DNA of 64,000 bases from Humulus lupulus (lineage: Eukaryota > Streptophyta > Magnoliopsida > Rosales > Cannabaceae): NCBI RefSeq assembly GCF_963169125.1, contig NC_084793.1, positions 45,255,578-45,319,577 on the forward strand. Reading direction: 5' to 3'. A program made the position numbers and the translations under genes. Below the pieces are notes generated by a model, which did not search any database, was not told the origin of the DNA, and saw only the letters and a list, made by a program, of their open reading frames with translations. This document shows, piece by piece, positions 10,477-22,754 of this stretch. How positions within the stretch are numbered: position 1 is the first letter of the stretch; each line of letters opens with the position of its first letter.

Positions 10477-13451
10477 TGTTGTACCCTGATTTCAACACGA
10501 GTTCCTTCACTCAGCTTGGGTACAGCTGGAAAATAAATATACAGAGAAACAACCAAGGGAATGATATCTGCTTATTATCCACGTAGACAACTCCAGTTTC
10601 ATGTGGACACGTGTGGTATTAGGCGTCCTGGGTTTAACTCGAGCTATAGACACGAAGGTTGTGAAGCGCGAGCTCATAATATTCAAATGGTAGTCGAAGT
10701 ACGAGCTTGGAGGAGGTATTCAGCTCGTGGTAATTCAAATATATTGCACACCCGTGGATCCCTGGAGATTCGGAATCCCATTATACGGTTATTTATGACC
10801 AGGATACCATATTTATTATCCGAGATAATAGGAACCTATTATTCAATTATCAATTCATATCCCAATATAAATGGGAATTGTTTGTATTAATTGTAATAAA
10901 TATGTATATGCGTGATTGACTCACGCGGTTACCCAAACCTGTCCATGGAATTTCTCTATAAATACTGGGAATATTGGACAGGAAAAGGGAGAATGATTGT
11001 TTTGTAGTACTGAAACTCTGCCAAAATAGGGAGAGAAATAGCAATTGTAACGCCCTACTACCTTAGAGCCGTTACTAAGTGAGTTTAAAACGTGCAATCA
11101 CTCGCTAATCGAGGTTTTTAAAGCAAAAGTGTAATTAAGCCATAATCAGAGTAAAAACTTTAGAAATAACTCTATACCATTGAAAATCATAAAAGTTTAA
11201 CACTTGGGATCCCAAAATACTGTTTAGAAATATTTACAACATATAAATACAACTAAGTCAGCTAAATGAAAAAATCTAGGTTTTATTACAACCATCTCCC
11301 AAAATCCACTGGCTGTGGCAGCCAGGCAGACCAAACATGTACACGCCGCCTCATGCTTGCTACACTCAAGGTTGGTTGACTTTCTCCTTGCCCTTACCTG
11401 CACCACAGAGCATCCGTGAGCCGAAGCCCAGCAAGAAAACCCACAAACAGATAACATATGCAAAACATACACCAGACATATAATCAGGCCATCAATAGGC
11501 TAAACACATACGGCCAAGCCGTCCCAGGCGCTTACCAAGTCCTAGGTTCGTGGTCTACACCGTGAGGATATCCCAGGTATCCTTTAGGGTCCCGCCTTGG
11601 CAGCTCGCACTCCACGTGCTCAACACTGCTCCCGGCCCCTTGCCGCTCTCGGCCCCTGCCGACCTCGGCCTACACCATTCCCGGCTCTTACCGATCATTT
11701 ACACAATAGCATTCATAGCATAATAAATAAATACTAAACACTAACAAATTCAATCAAGGGCTACGCCCTACAATTTAGACATATTGGGCTCGACCCTGCA
11801 TACAAGCTCTATGGGAATAAGGGTTCTCTTACCTGAGTCCCGAGCACTGCTATCCCGATCACAGTCCCTTAACTTGAGCCTTGTCGAACCCTAGTCACAA
11901 CACAAGATAATATTCATCCATTAAGTTCCAACCCATTAACTAGCTTTAAATCACAATTCTAGTCTCCGGGTCATTGAGTTTCACCAAACATGGTAAAAGA
12001 TTCAATCCCGAGCACCCTAGGTTAAATTCCCAAGCCTAGAATCTCAAAATCCCAAAACCCCTTAAGGGCCGCGGCATTAGCCAACCATGCCTCGGCATGG
12101 TCCCAACCAGAGGCCTCCAAATGCCCAAAAACAGGTAAGGGCCGCGGCATTACTTAGGCCATGCCGCGACCCGCCCTCCTTCCTTAGCATACATCAGATT
12201 CGAAGGGTCAGGGCTCAGCAAGTACAGTGCCATGGCCCGACCCTTCGAACCCAGAAAAATCCTCCATTTTTGACACCCAAACCTCTCTCAAAACCACCCA
12301 CAACCATCCCAGTTTCACAACTAAATTATCCACAAACTTTCCACAAGGTTCCAGCAACAAAACCTAGTTGAAATCTAGACTAAAAATCCATTTCAATCTC
12401 TGAGATTTTCAAACTCAGAAACTCAAAAATCAGCCATGGAAACACTATAATTCAACCTTCAAACTTTAAATTAAAGCTTACCTCAACTGCAGAACCAATC
12501 CTCCAAGTGTTTTCTGGCTTAATTCCCAAAGTTCCAGCCTTAATTCACTCTTCAAATTCAAAACCCAAAAACCACTTAGAACATACTCAATTTCTCAGAA
12601 TTTTCAACACAGATAATGAGAATCAATCCTTACCTTAATCATGGTAGAATTCCTTTGCTTAAGTTGAGCTAATCCCTCAAAATTCAAGCCTAAACTGCAG
12701 AGCCCTCAGCTGAATTCCTTAGCTTCCAAGAGTTTCCTTTGTTTTGCCTTAGAGAAAATAGAGAGAGAGAGAAGAGGAAGACTTAGGTCGGTTTATACAA
12801 GTCTCTAAGTATTTCTTTCTTATTGTCTTATTTAGCTTAGTCTATGTGGTTACCTCAAGGCTCGGGGTACCAAAACGTCCCCGAGGGCAAAACGGTAAAT
12901 TTCCCCAATATTCCCTCCTAGACATTCTATCTTCGAATATATCTCCAAATATTTATTTCCATACCCTGATAACCCAATATAATAACTAATGCCCAAATTA
13001 CCCCTCGACTCACCCTGAGTCGAATTCTCAACCCCGTTGTGACTTTCTGGCTAACCGCTCCCCAGGACTGTCTCGGGCCGTGCTACACAGATAAATCACA
13101 TACATATCACATTTATCACAGTTATACCCCTACTATCTGAACGGGACCCACATGCACATTTAACTCAACTAAACATGCATCTTTAACATATGTTCACATA
13201 AATTCACATATTAGCATATTAATTCATTTATTGCCCTCCAGGCACGCTAATCAAGGCCCTAAGCCCTATTAGCAAATTCGGGTCGTTACAGCAATAATAT
13301 AGACTCGTGGACTAGGTGGATTTTAACCACTGAACCACGTAAAAGATTTGTGTTCTTGTGAATTCATTTCATTTTTCATTACGGTTTATTTATAAGCACT
13401 AATCTACCTTATTATTTCTTAAAACACTGTTGGCAAAAAATCGCGTCAACA
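10477..13451 (+). mobile_element. 3' LTR of element A (with nested solo LTR)
   Basis: The LTR begins TGTTGTACCC immediately after the polypurine tract and ends with ATCGCGTCAACA at 13451. Without the nested solo LTR and its duplicated 5 bp it is about 725 bp. A TATA box (TATAAATA) lies at 10957-10964, about 70 bases before the insertion, so the solo LTR sits just downstream of the likely transcription start. The U5 end has the same layout as the LTR of element B, seen there in inverted orientation from 22227. The matching 5' LTR is outside the window, so age cannot be read. Confidence 0.82.
11046..13290 (-). mobile_element. Tekay-type solo LTR in the LTR of element A
   Basis: A 2,245-bp insertion with ends TGTAACG and CGTTACA and a perfect duplication GCAAT (11041-11045 and 13291-13295). 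It shares with the LTRs of element Y the start TGTAACGCCCT, the block CCAGCAAGAAAAC (near 11427) and the end GGGTCGTTACA, all in the same orientation, so it belongs to a related chromovirus family and lies on the minus strand. No internal region is left. Around 12068-12175 it carries a palindromic word, GCCGCGGCAT and its partners, repeated several times; the Y-type LTR has a different palindromic word at the matching place. Confidence 0.9.
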
Positions 13452-15424
13452 CATACATATGAGCATAATCTATTAGTTCCTGAGCATAATTGTTGCCACT
13501 GACTCCTTGCACATAAGCGAACAGAGTTATTTTTCTCTCCAATGTGTAAATCCTTGAGTTGTTCCTCTTTGTTCGCTTCTTGTATATTAATTGAAGCAAG
13601 TTTTTATCCTTTGAAAAATTGAGTATATGCTATAAGGATTTCTCTTATTTCTGCTTGAATCTTGGCATTTGGTGCCACAAATTTAGTGTAAAACCTAGCA
13701 TCAAATCCATGGGTATTAAGTTCTTAGATCCTGTTTTGTTTACTCTTCTCAATTGTAGTCAAGGTTTCATCACCATTTCTGTTCGTTCCCAATATGCGAT
13801 ATACACATGTATTTGAGCGAATTGGTTGACCCTTGCTTATCATTCTATTTTGCTGGCAAAGACTATCCGTAATCCCAGTTTAATGATAGTAGCGGTTGAA
13901 ATTATTTGCTTAGCACCAATAGATGAGCAAAGGCGAACATGACGTTCTTTCTCTTTGTACAATGTTCTGTTCCTTTCTTGCAGTGATGTGAACATCGTGT
14001 TCTTAGGGCTATAAAAGAGTACTCAATACTTGCTTTTAGCGTAAGCATATATACAATCAAATCGTTTTATGCCACTATGCCACATGCTAATTGTGATTCC
14101 TTACAAAAAGCACATAATACGAACACAAATGTATCCTTCTTTGATCTGATCCTTGTTCGTCCACTAACTCGGCTCTTGTGAATAGAAGAGAACACATATT
14201 CTTTTTTCCTATCCATTTAACCATAAGCAAACAACCACTTTTAAATATTCAAGGTCCAAATGGTTTCATAGCACAGAAAATTTAGTTTTTTTTAGCATTG
14301 ATTTTGTAGACACGGGCGAACATAAATGCATATAAGCGAGCAAAGCCAAGACTTATATGGCTTTGTTCAACTCTAGCGAATAGACCATCTGTGAACCCAC
14401 ACAAATAATTGTATTTTGTCTGCTTCTTGCCTTGTTCATTTCCATGTGTAGGAATAAAGATGATTAACCATCTCCCATTTATTCGAATGAGTTGATGCCA
14501 TCAGAGTAGAGACTTCAAATTCTTACTCGTTTCTAGGCACACAATCAAACAGTCAGTCTCTGTTCGTTCCCCTCATTAAAATAAGCAAGCCCCTTCTTTT
14601 CGATTTTGTTCTCATCTGGTATATGTATGTAGGCCATGCGCGAACAGGAACCTAAGTAACTCCACGTTGCCTTATGCGAATAGGTCCTCATAACCCATCT
14701 GATTCGTTGCTTGTTCGCCCAACCATTGAACGATTCAAATAGAGTAATGCAAACGAACATGACCCTATGATTCACAACCTTTACCTTTTATTCACACCAT
14801 TTATAGTATAGGCAGACTAATAAGCTTTTCCTCCAAAGCTATAGGTGAATAGGTTCCATCTTTGAATATGCGAATAGCCCCACCTAAGTCTTAGTCCAAT
14901 CCACCTTTTATGAATAAAAATGAGCAGGTACTCCTCTTGCCAATGAGTGCATGCACACACTTAGCAATTACTACTCAATTTCTTGAACAAACATCACATG
15001 TCTTTTCCTTAAGTTGAATTTTCTAGTGTCTTGTAAATAGAATGTTTGAATCAACCTATAAACGAACAAGTTACTTAAACTAAATCGGTAAGCGAATAGG
15101 AAGCTTGAACTAATCCATAAACAAACAAGTTTCTTGAACACCTTTTATGAGAAAGTTCCATTGTTCTTCCCAAGTATAGTTCCTTTTTTAGGCAATCTCA
15201 TTTCTATGTTCTAATATTTTCGCCCTAGCTGTACACTTATGGGCGAACAGACCTCATATTGTGTACGTGCGAACATAATCTTACTCTTTCCTTTCCTTTT
15301 TAGGTACTTGGGTTTGCTTGGTCCTCGAGGAGTCTGATTTCTTTTACAATCTTGTTAGGCCTCGTTCTTCAAAGTGTATAGGGATTTGTTCATCCCCATT
15401 TGCTTCTAATCTAGGACCAAGTTC
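13452..15424. other. Noncoding part of element B with dispersed GCGAACAG-type words
   Basis: No gene is supported here. The striking content is a short word, GCGAACAGG or GCGAATAGG and its complement TGTTCGCC, which recurs every 50-150 bases, for example at 13517, 13933, 14313, 14639, 14677, 14711, 15090 and 15242. It should contain the upstream region of the antisense gene at 15425 and, if complete, a polypurine tract and 3' LTR of element B. I cannot find those. Confidence 0.6.
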
Positions 15425-17602
15425 ATGCCTCCCAAGAAATCAAGAGCGTTAAGGAAGAGGAAAAAGGTCGACTACACCGAAAAAGAGCTAGGAGAAATCT
15501 TTAGCTCGGATGGTTTTGTAACACCGAGATCCATCTTTTCTATGAGTGACTTGTCCCATTTAATAGATAAGTATGGACTTATTAGCGAACTCGAGCTTAG
15601 AGTCCCTGTTAATGATGAGCAAGCTGGCTCCCCACCAGACGGGTATACCGATTGGAGTCCCATGCATTGCCAAGCAGGGGCCTTCCTTCCACTTCATCCA
15701 TACTTTGTGGAAATATGTGACTATTATGGAATATTCCCATTCCAACTGACACCAAACAGCTACAAACTATTGAACTGCTGTGTATTCTATATAAAGTGTT
15801 AGATTGGCCTCCCCCTGATGCTTTGAAGATTCACTACTTGTTCAATATCAAGTCCAACTGTGCATTAGGTTATGAAGGATTCTACCACTTGTGTAGCTAT
15901 TCTCGTGGGGAATTCCTTAGGAGTGGTGTTTCCAACCCTGGTTGCTACTTTAGTCAATACTTTTTTTACAATGCTCTCTAGTCTGAACATAGGTCATTCC
16001 GTGATATGGTAAGTATCTAATCGTTTCCCATTCAATAGTTCTGTTCGCTTCCTTCACGTTAAGCTTATTCAACTATCCTAACTTGTTGTTTTAGGTTGTT
16101 ATAGGCGATCGGCTCCAACCTCTGAGATGCAAGAGCAGATTTCTGAGTTATGTTGATTGGATGGAAAGTATAGGAATGCGTCTTTCCTTATCAATGATGA
16201 AGATTTATGATTGGTCGGTCTACTCAAACCACACCAGTCAATGGATCATCTATCGCTGCCTCCAGAGTTTGACTACGTTCCCTTTTCTGAAGTTTGAGAG
16301 TCTATACATGAGAGGCGATCAGAGGAGGTTTTTGTTGTTCGTGACGAGCCTGAGTTAGTTCACTTTAAGGTTTCATCTGCTTGTTCTTCCCCAAGCAGTC
16401 TTTGTTTCAAGTTGCCCAACTGTTCTGAGTTTGACTTATCGGAAGTGCCTCTCCCTTCTGAAACTTTTTGTGGCGTGGGAGGTCTTGACCTATCCCTTAG
16501 AAATGAGGAACTATCCTTCCCTCATTGGTTAAATGAATACTTTCCAGAGAAAACTTTTACTGATAGTCCTTTTGGTATACTATTTTTTCTTAACCGCATT
16601 ATGACTGATATTTTTTTTTTTTTGCATGTTATTTAACCATTTTTCTTTTGGCAGGAGACATGAATGCTCGAGATTTGTTCAGTGGCCTTGAGGTTGTAGG
16701 TGCAAGGGCTAACAAGAGGAGGAAACAGTTAGCAAATAAGAATAAGGGGACCCTTACAGAGTCTTCTTCTGTTCGTTCAGGCAAGAGTCACCCTTTAGTT
16801 GGGGTTACACCGCTAGCCCCTGCAACGACTGCAAATGTGGTTCCCACGACCCGGTCCTTATCTCCTATATTACCTTATCGTGTTCAAACGGTGGTACCTA
16901 GATTTGAAGAGGTCCTCCAGAGTGACCAGATACGGGCAGAATGGTCTTTCTCCAAAGTTTTCATCCCCAACGAGATCGTTCACCATTCTATTTCCAACAC
17001 TATCCAGGTATGTTTCTTCTCTTATTACCATACATGTTATCTTTCTGCTTGATTTTTGTATTGAACTATTTTTATCCTTCGTAGACAATGATCACCTTGG
17101 CTAACCTATCTGAATCTATCAAGTAGTTGAAGAAGGATAAGGAAGATACATGTCGTGCCATCATGCCTGAGATAGACATTGTTCGTGGTGAGAAGACTGA
17201 GGTTGAGCAACTCAAAAGTTCTTCTTGTACCAAGATCAATCAATTAAAGGCTGAGATTAATCGTCTTCAGAAGTCTTATGCTGTTGAGGTTGAGCAACTT
17301 AAAGTTGACGCGGAAGCTGATCGCCTTCAAACTCTTGAAGAAGAATTAAAGATCTTAAATGACATGTTTTTTTGGTCTGGAAATCCAACCGCAGTATTGA
17401 TTTAACATTTTTGAATGGCGGAGAAAAGTCCCTACTAGAGGCTTGCGAACAGAGACTTAATGATGAAGAAAACTCTTCTATTCGTACCTCCTTAGCACAA
17501 CCGGGGAATGGTGATGTTTCAAGGCCTGAAGATCTCACTACCAGTACTTCTGCTAACCTTTTAGTTGCCTCGGGAGACCAAACCCTTGAGCCAAAGTCCT
17601 GA
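15425..17602 (+). pseudogene. Antisense gene of element B (Transposase_28-like), intron-containing
   Basis: Starts with a basic MPPKKSRALRKRKKVDYTEK, then AGAFLPLHPYFVEICDYYGI and FQLTPNSYKLL, the conserved block of the Transposase_28 family. A frameshift near 15775 moves the reading to YKVLDWPPPDALKIHYLFNI and GYEGFYHLCSYSRGEFL. Introns fit GT-AG borders at 16009-16094 (GTAAGT), 16575-16654 and 17008-17084. The fourth exon has a NARDLFSGLEVVGARANKRR stretch. The last exon (17085-17602) is a coiled coil (EVEQLKSSSCTKINQLKAEI) ending in a Ser/Thr-rich tail, with one TAG near its start. Layout equals the antisense genes of A and C. The role is unknown; chromatin or transposition functions have only been suggested for the family. 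Confidence 0.78.
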
Positions 17603-20116
17603 TTGCTTAGTCTCTTGCGCGCCTTATGTTGGAGTATTTTGTACTTGCATACTCTTGACTCTTTGTTTTCTTTTGTAGTTTGTACTTGCATGCCAACGAA
17701 CTAATCATTTTACCTTTTGTTCTTAGTGCGAAAAGACTAGTTGCCTTTACTGCATGATACGAACAGACCAGTTGCCTTTAGTGCATGCTACGAACAGACT
17801 GGTTTGCCTTTTGTAAATGGTATGAACAACTTGAGTATATTTATATCTGCTTTCTCTCTTTTCATGGCTTGTGTTTGTCTCGCCTTTAGGCTCAGGTGAG
17901 TAGACACAATTTTTCCTTTGTAGGTAGAACGAACAGGACACTAGCATGCAAATTTTTTCCTTTTTGCGTAGAATGAACAAAAATCTTTTTTGGAAAAGTT
18001 TCTTATCTTGTGTGTTCTCACACCCCATATGCCCCCCAAGTGATTAAGGAGTCTCTATTCTTAATCACTTGATAGAAGAATTCATTTTTTCGTCACCATA
18101 GGCTAATAAAATAATTTTGTTCGTTTCACGTATATAAACATAGTCGAACAAGCTATGCTATGCGAATAGGTCATTAAAGGTTATTCCTCAAACTAGTAGG
18201 CGACCAAAATTGGAGGTTGTCCATTAATGGTGATCAATCATGGTTTAAAAGTTATCCTCTTTCCTAACAACGATTAGGTTCTGAGGTTAACTTTCAAACT
18301 AGCAGAATTTGAAGTTATCCTTGATCAAAGTTCAAGGTTATCTTCTTTTTTTAAAATGCTTCCGAGTTCGTGCATCACTTGGTTCGAACCTAGTTCAGCT
18401 AGGTTTAAATATTTACTTAATAGCTACCTGTTAATACTCAGGCCTTATTCCTGGTTAGGACCAGGATTTTATAACTTTGATTTTTCATGTTAGTTTATTA
18501 AGTTTTATTTGGAATCATCTTTGACAATCCGAGCTATTGTTCTAGCTCGATTTTTATTTCCAAATTTCACTTTTATACTGTCTTGAATTTTTCAAAGTAT
18601 GATTGCGTTATTTAAACTTTCAACTACGTCTACTTGTTTCATTTATTGTCACAATCACTATGTATACTTATTTGAACATATAAGTACGATGAGCTTATAA
18701 CTGCTCGAAACTCATACCCCTTTATTCATAAAAGCATGATAGGTTAGAATATTACTCAAAATTTTGTTGCACAAAAAATTTGTAATATTTTTCCTTTTAT
18801 GCTCGGTCATCTCTATACTTTAACCTTTTTCCAAAAGTTCGAGACAACTTTTTTATTCAAAAGATGTATAGATTTTTTCCAAGCTCATGGTATGGTTACA
18901 TCCAACACCTATATTCCCCCCAAGTAACCAAGTTACAAGTCTTGGATTACTTTCTCCACAGGTTCGAGTTGGTTTTATAGTGCGAAATTCAAAGTTATCC
19001 TCTTTCAATAATCAAGATTCGAGGTTATCTTCTTTTCTGATAACGATTAGAATTTGAAGTTGCCCTCTTTCATGATTAATCAGAATTTGAGGTTATCTTC
19101 TTTTCTAATAATGATCAGAATTCAAAGTTGTCCTCTTTCATGATTACAACCAGGATTCGAGGTTATCTTATTTCCTGATCACGATCACTTTATAAAGCAA
19201 TCTTTAACAATGATTCCTTTGAGAAGTAATCTTTGTTCATACCCCTAGCAGGTTTGGTTAGACCGGGTAGGCGACCAAAATACCCCTTAATGCCTGTCTT
19301 CAGTGTTCGGCTTGCGAGTTGAACTCTGAGGAGCATCTCCATTTATTCTCCTAACATCTTGGGGTCGACTCTTCTCTTGTCTCCTTAATAAGAAATTAGC
19401 TCGGTAAACCCCGAGCTAGAGAAAAGTGTCAGATTGGAGATGAAACGATATTGAGATGACGCCAACGGAGTTTTTAAAGCGAGTTTGCATCCTTTGCCAT
19501 TTTTATCCTTGCTTGTATCATGGAAAAAACCTCGGGTGAACAGGTTCCTTATTGCCCATACTCCATTAGTATAGTTAGGCGAACAGGCTCATCTTCGGGT
19601 TGGTGTGGTCATGACTCCGAGGTGAGCCCCAAAATTCTTTCTTCTTGCTTTCTTTATGTAGATGTGTAAATAGGTGAAAATATGCTCCAACCTACTTGTG
19701 TGCGAATAGTTTGTGTTCTGTTCATGCAGTCTTGTTAATCTAGTTATTTCTTGCTTAGTGATAGTAACTTTTCCTCATCCTTGAGCATGGTCTCAAGGTT
19801 GCGAGGTTGAAACTATTTTGCAAAAAATTCTAACTGTATCAATTTATGAATATTGTTGGCTAATCTAGAATTCCAACTCTATCCTTATATCGATTTATTT
19901 GTGTTGGTTAATCCAGACTTGTTACATAGTCAAGCTCATGCTAACAAGCTCCTTTGATTTCTTTGGATTGTTTGTTCCATGTGTTTGCATCATGTACACA
20001 TTATTTCAAAGACAACTTGTACAAGTCAGCTCGGAAGTTATCTCGATAATGCGTATTAATAAGCTCAAAATATCATCAGCAAATATTACATGTTCCTTGG
20101 AATGTCTTCGATGTAT

Positions 20117-21618
20117 CTTGTTCGCCCCCTGTGTAGATGTATGGGTGAACAGGTTTCATTCAAGGAACAAACAAACAAGCAAAACTTCGAGATGTCTCTA
20201 ACTCTTCTTTGACCTCAAAATGGTTCGAGCATAATCTTTCGAGTAGTGATGCCTTATTCCTGTTAAGAATGCCTGGGGGAACATGTTTCATTAAAGGGTT
20301 ATGAAAGATGTGAACAGGCTTCATTGAAGGGTTAAGTCATGTTGTCCCTTGTGTGTGTGAAGGGTTTTGTGGCGACCTCGAAATGATCTCGAGCCTTATG
20401 CTTCGAGCTCAGTCTCCTTATTCTTGTTCGCCCCTTATAAGGATGTATCGGCAAACAGGTTCTCTTAAAGGGTTATGAAGGTTGTGAACAGCTTTCGTTG
20501 AAGGGTTAAGTCATGTTGTCCCTTGTGTGTGCAGACAGGGTTTTATAGTGACCTTGAAATGATCCTGAGCATTATACTTCAAGCTCAGTTCCCTTATTCC
20601 TGTTCGCGTAGCATGAGCTTTTAATGAGCGGATAGGACCTCAAAATCCAATTCATCCTGAATAAGTGTTCATGTCATCTCGAAAACCATGAAATTGCTAG
20701 TTTGATCACCGTCTCGAAAACAAGTATGGTTGAGAACAAAAATTTATGTTGTAGTTTCAGCTCGAGTTATTATTGTCTTGAAGAAGAAATTTGTCCCCAA
20801 CTCAGTTGTAAACTGTGGTTTAGTTCGGAGATGGACTTCGTTTATGGCTCGAATGACTTTTGTGGAGTGATGACCAGCTCGGGTGTGAGTACCGAATACC
20901 GCCCAAATAACTTGTGCAGAGGGGTAATCAACTCGGACTACTTATATGAGTTGGCTCGAAGTGTACATATAGGTCAGCTTCGAAGATAAAATTTTGCCTA
21001 TTGCTCGAATGTCTCCAACCTCAGAATTTTCACTAATGAATTTTGAGCTGTTATTTCCATAAGATCCCTTTATTTTTGAAGCTCTATTCACTCCTAATAG
21101 TTTTAAAGGCTTATAAATGAACAGATAGACCCTTTTTGCCATGAGAGCGCAAATTTGATATCAGGTGTTAAGAAGCTTACGAGTTAATGTCCTTGATAGT
21201 TCGTATACGTCATCTCAGAATTTCCTGTGATATAGATTGAATAGGATTCTTGTAGATAGGCGTGAGAACAAGATTCTCTCAGACGTGAGAATAAGGCTCT
21301 CTTAAGTGCAAGAACATGGCTCTCTTAGGCATGAGAACATGATTCTCTTAACAGCTTGGAAGAATTTTAAATGTATATTTACATTCCTATTCGCCTAGTA
21401 TAGGCTACAATGGGCGAACAGGTTCTCTTTCCGTGTGGAAACATAGAAATGAATAGGTACTTTACATGCATTTGGCATGCTATTCCAGTCCTTCTTTGGT
21501 TGCTCTTGCCCCTAATAAAGACATAGAAGCAAGAAAAATTCCACACACTAGCCTTGTAAGGATTCCGAGCCCTCCTATCTTCCTGTTCGCCTAGTATAGA
21601 CCATTATGGGGGAACATG
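20117..21618. repeat. Interspersed stem-loops with CCTGTTCGCC / GGCGAACAGG arms
   Basis: Four clear inverted pairs with about 17-nt loops: 20117-20126 with 20144-20153, 20423-20432 with 20450-20459, 21386-21395 with 21413-21422, and 21582-21591 with 21609-21618. Each arm pair matches at 8-9 of 10 positions. A weaker pair lies at 20599-20636. Arm start to arm start is 27 nt in all four, so spacing is conserved although loop sequences differ. Confidence 0.7.
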
Positions 21619-22204
21619 TTTCCTTTTTTAGATAGCTGGGGTTGCCTACTCCTTGTTCCCCTTTGGAGTGTATGCATGAGCGCACATCTATTTTTTGAGG
21701 ATTTATAGTTTATAACCATAGGCGAACAAGTTGCATACTCATACTTTCTATTCTCATGTGTTGTATACAACTGTACGACCAAAAGATCTTTTCTAGGTTT
21801 ACAAGCATTGTTGTGATATCCATCGATTCCATAAATGCAAATAGGGTTACAAGCAATGATTTTATCATTGTTCATAACTTGAACAAACCGCCGCCATAAG
21901 TGGATCTATTATTGAATCGCCGTGATTACTCCACCTTGTAACTTGGAATCGCTGGATTTTTAATTTTAGCATTGTGCCCCAATTTGGACGCAATTAAGTG
22001 AAATTATTTTTCACATAGATCTGCGAATTATTTTGACGAATATAGTGTTTTCTTACAACTTGCAATTGCTCCGCAGATGGCCTAGATAAAAATGAACAAG
22101 CGGCTGATCTGGCCCTTGACGACGTTGGGATTCTTTTGGAGATAATTTCATCAAATTCTTTATTCATAGAATTCATTAGATTGAACCTCTTTTCTTGAAT
22201 CTGC

Positions 22205-22226
22205 TCTCTCAATGAAAGCACCAAAC
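22205..22226 (-). promoter_or_regulatory. Primer-binding-site region of element B
   Basis: Immediately inside the LTR end, the minus strand reads GTTTGGTGCTTTCATTGAG. This word directly follows the 5' LTR in many Tat-type plant elements and marks the start of the internal region. I do not assign the tRNA. Confidence 0.6.
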
Positions 22227-22754
22227 TGTTGACACCGATTTTCATCAACTTGAGAACATAAGAGCATGGCTTCAAGAATAAAGATATAATCAAATAAATA
22301 ACACCATATTTTATAGTGGTTCAGCCCCAAAAAGATGACCTACGTCCATTTAGTTACTTTTATTAATATTTAAGCTTGAAGAACCAAAGTTTTTGGTGAA
22401 CATACGTCGTCGGTTGTTTTATGGTCCTCCTTCGCTTTTACATTATATAAGGACTTGTTTATACAATAATGGAGCATTAAGAATTTCCTCTTCATTTATA
22501 TCCCACCTCCTCTTATTTATAGTAAGGAGTTTAGGATTACAATTAGATCATGGGCCTAAGTTATTGGGCTTGGACCGCAAATAATACAATACAACAAAAA
22601 TACAGTTATATTTTGATAAATGACAACTCTATACTCCTTTGCTAACTCTATTAGCGTGGATGTTGTGTGTTGAATGAACAGGATCCTCCTGTTAGCGTGT
22701 AAAGGTTCGTCTTGTGCGAACAGAGGTTGAGGAATGTGTCTACACAACCAAATC
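22227..22754 (-). mobile_element. 5' LTR of element B (interrupted; remainder 34815 to about 34929)
   Basis: On the minus strand this LTR ends with ATCGGTGTCAACA at 22227, parallel to the end of the LTR of element A. TGGTTCAGCCC near 22317 (plus strand) is a common U5 word of this type. It is cut at 22754 by element Y; the flank after 34814 continues with the same vocabulary (GAGAATAGG, GAGAACAGG in a short tandem repeat). The outer border, about 34929, is approximate and no TSD was found. Confidence 0.6.

Larger units (their letters stand above)
1..13451 (+). mobile_element. Element A: Tat-lineage Ty3/gypsy retrotransposon (3' portion, rearranged)
   Basis: Plus-strand order from 3633 is RNase H, a second (archaeal-type) RNase H, integrase, spacer with tandem repeats, an antisense gene, polypurine tract and LTR. 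The second RNase H and the antisense gene are marks of the Tat lineage. Positions 1-3632 hold the gag end, protease and RT of a Tat element, but on the minus strand, which fits inversion of an internal block. The 5' LTR and most of gag lie left of the window. Two solo LTRs (1189-3027 and 11046-13290) are nested in it. Every coding part is broken by stops or frameshifts, so it is a dead copy. Confidence 0.85.
17603..22226. repeat. Element B interior: tandem repeats and stem-loop words, no gag-pol
   Basis: This is where gag-pol would be expected, yet nothing of it is readable. Contents: purine tracts on the minus strand at 18027-18045 and 18910-18929 (the latter closely matching element A's 5876-5895); three units of about 68-70 bp starting GAGGTTATCTT at 19021, 19089 and 19159; two units of 174 bp starting AAAGGGTTATGAA at 20293 and 20467; and repeated inverted pairs CCTGTTCGCC / GGCGAACAGG. 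Small ORFs here have no family resemblance, apart from a possible gag-leader stretch near 22290-22000 on the minus strand. Confidence 0.65.
13452..22754 (-). mobile_element. Element B: Tat derivative without gag-pol (LARD-like)
   Basis: The right end shows a minus-strand 5' LTR (from 22227) with the internal start GTTTGGTGCTTTCATTGAG, a leader word common in Tat-type elements. An antisense gene lies on the plus strand at 15425-17602, where Tat elements carry it. Between them no gag, protease, RT, RNase H or integrase can be read on either strand. The interval is filled with tandem repeats and a dispersed stem-loop word. Element Y interrupts the LTR at 22754; a short remainder resumes at 34815. 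The left end is not resolved: it is hidden by, or lies beyond, element A. Non-autonomous status is inferred. Confidence 0.65.

Noticed and set aside
15425..17602. Transposase_28-like gene as a real DNA transposon
   Set aside because: No terminal inverted repeats or catalytic triad; it sits antisense in LTR elements in three places, so a retrotransposon passenger gene is the better reading.
15425..17602. Host gene with introns
   Set aside because: The frame has a shift and a stop, and the same gene type recurs at the same place in two other retrotransposons in the window.
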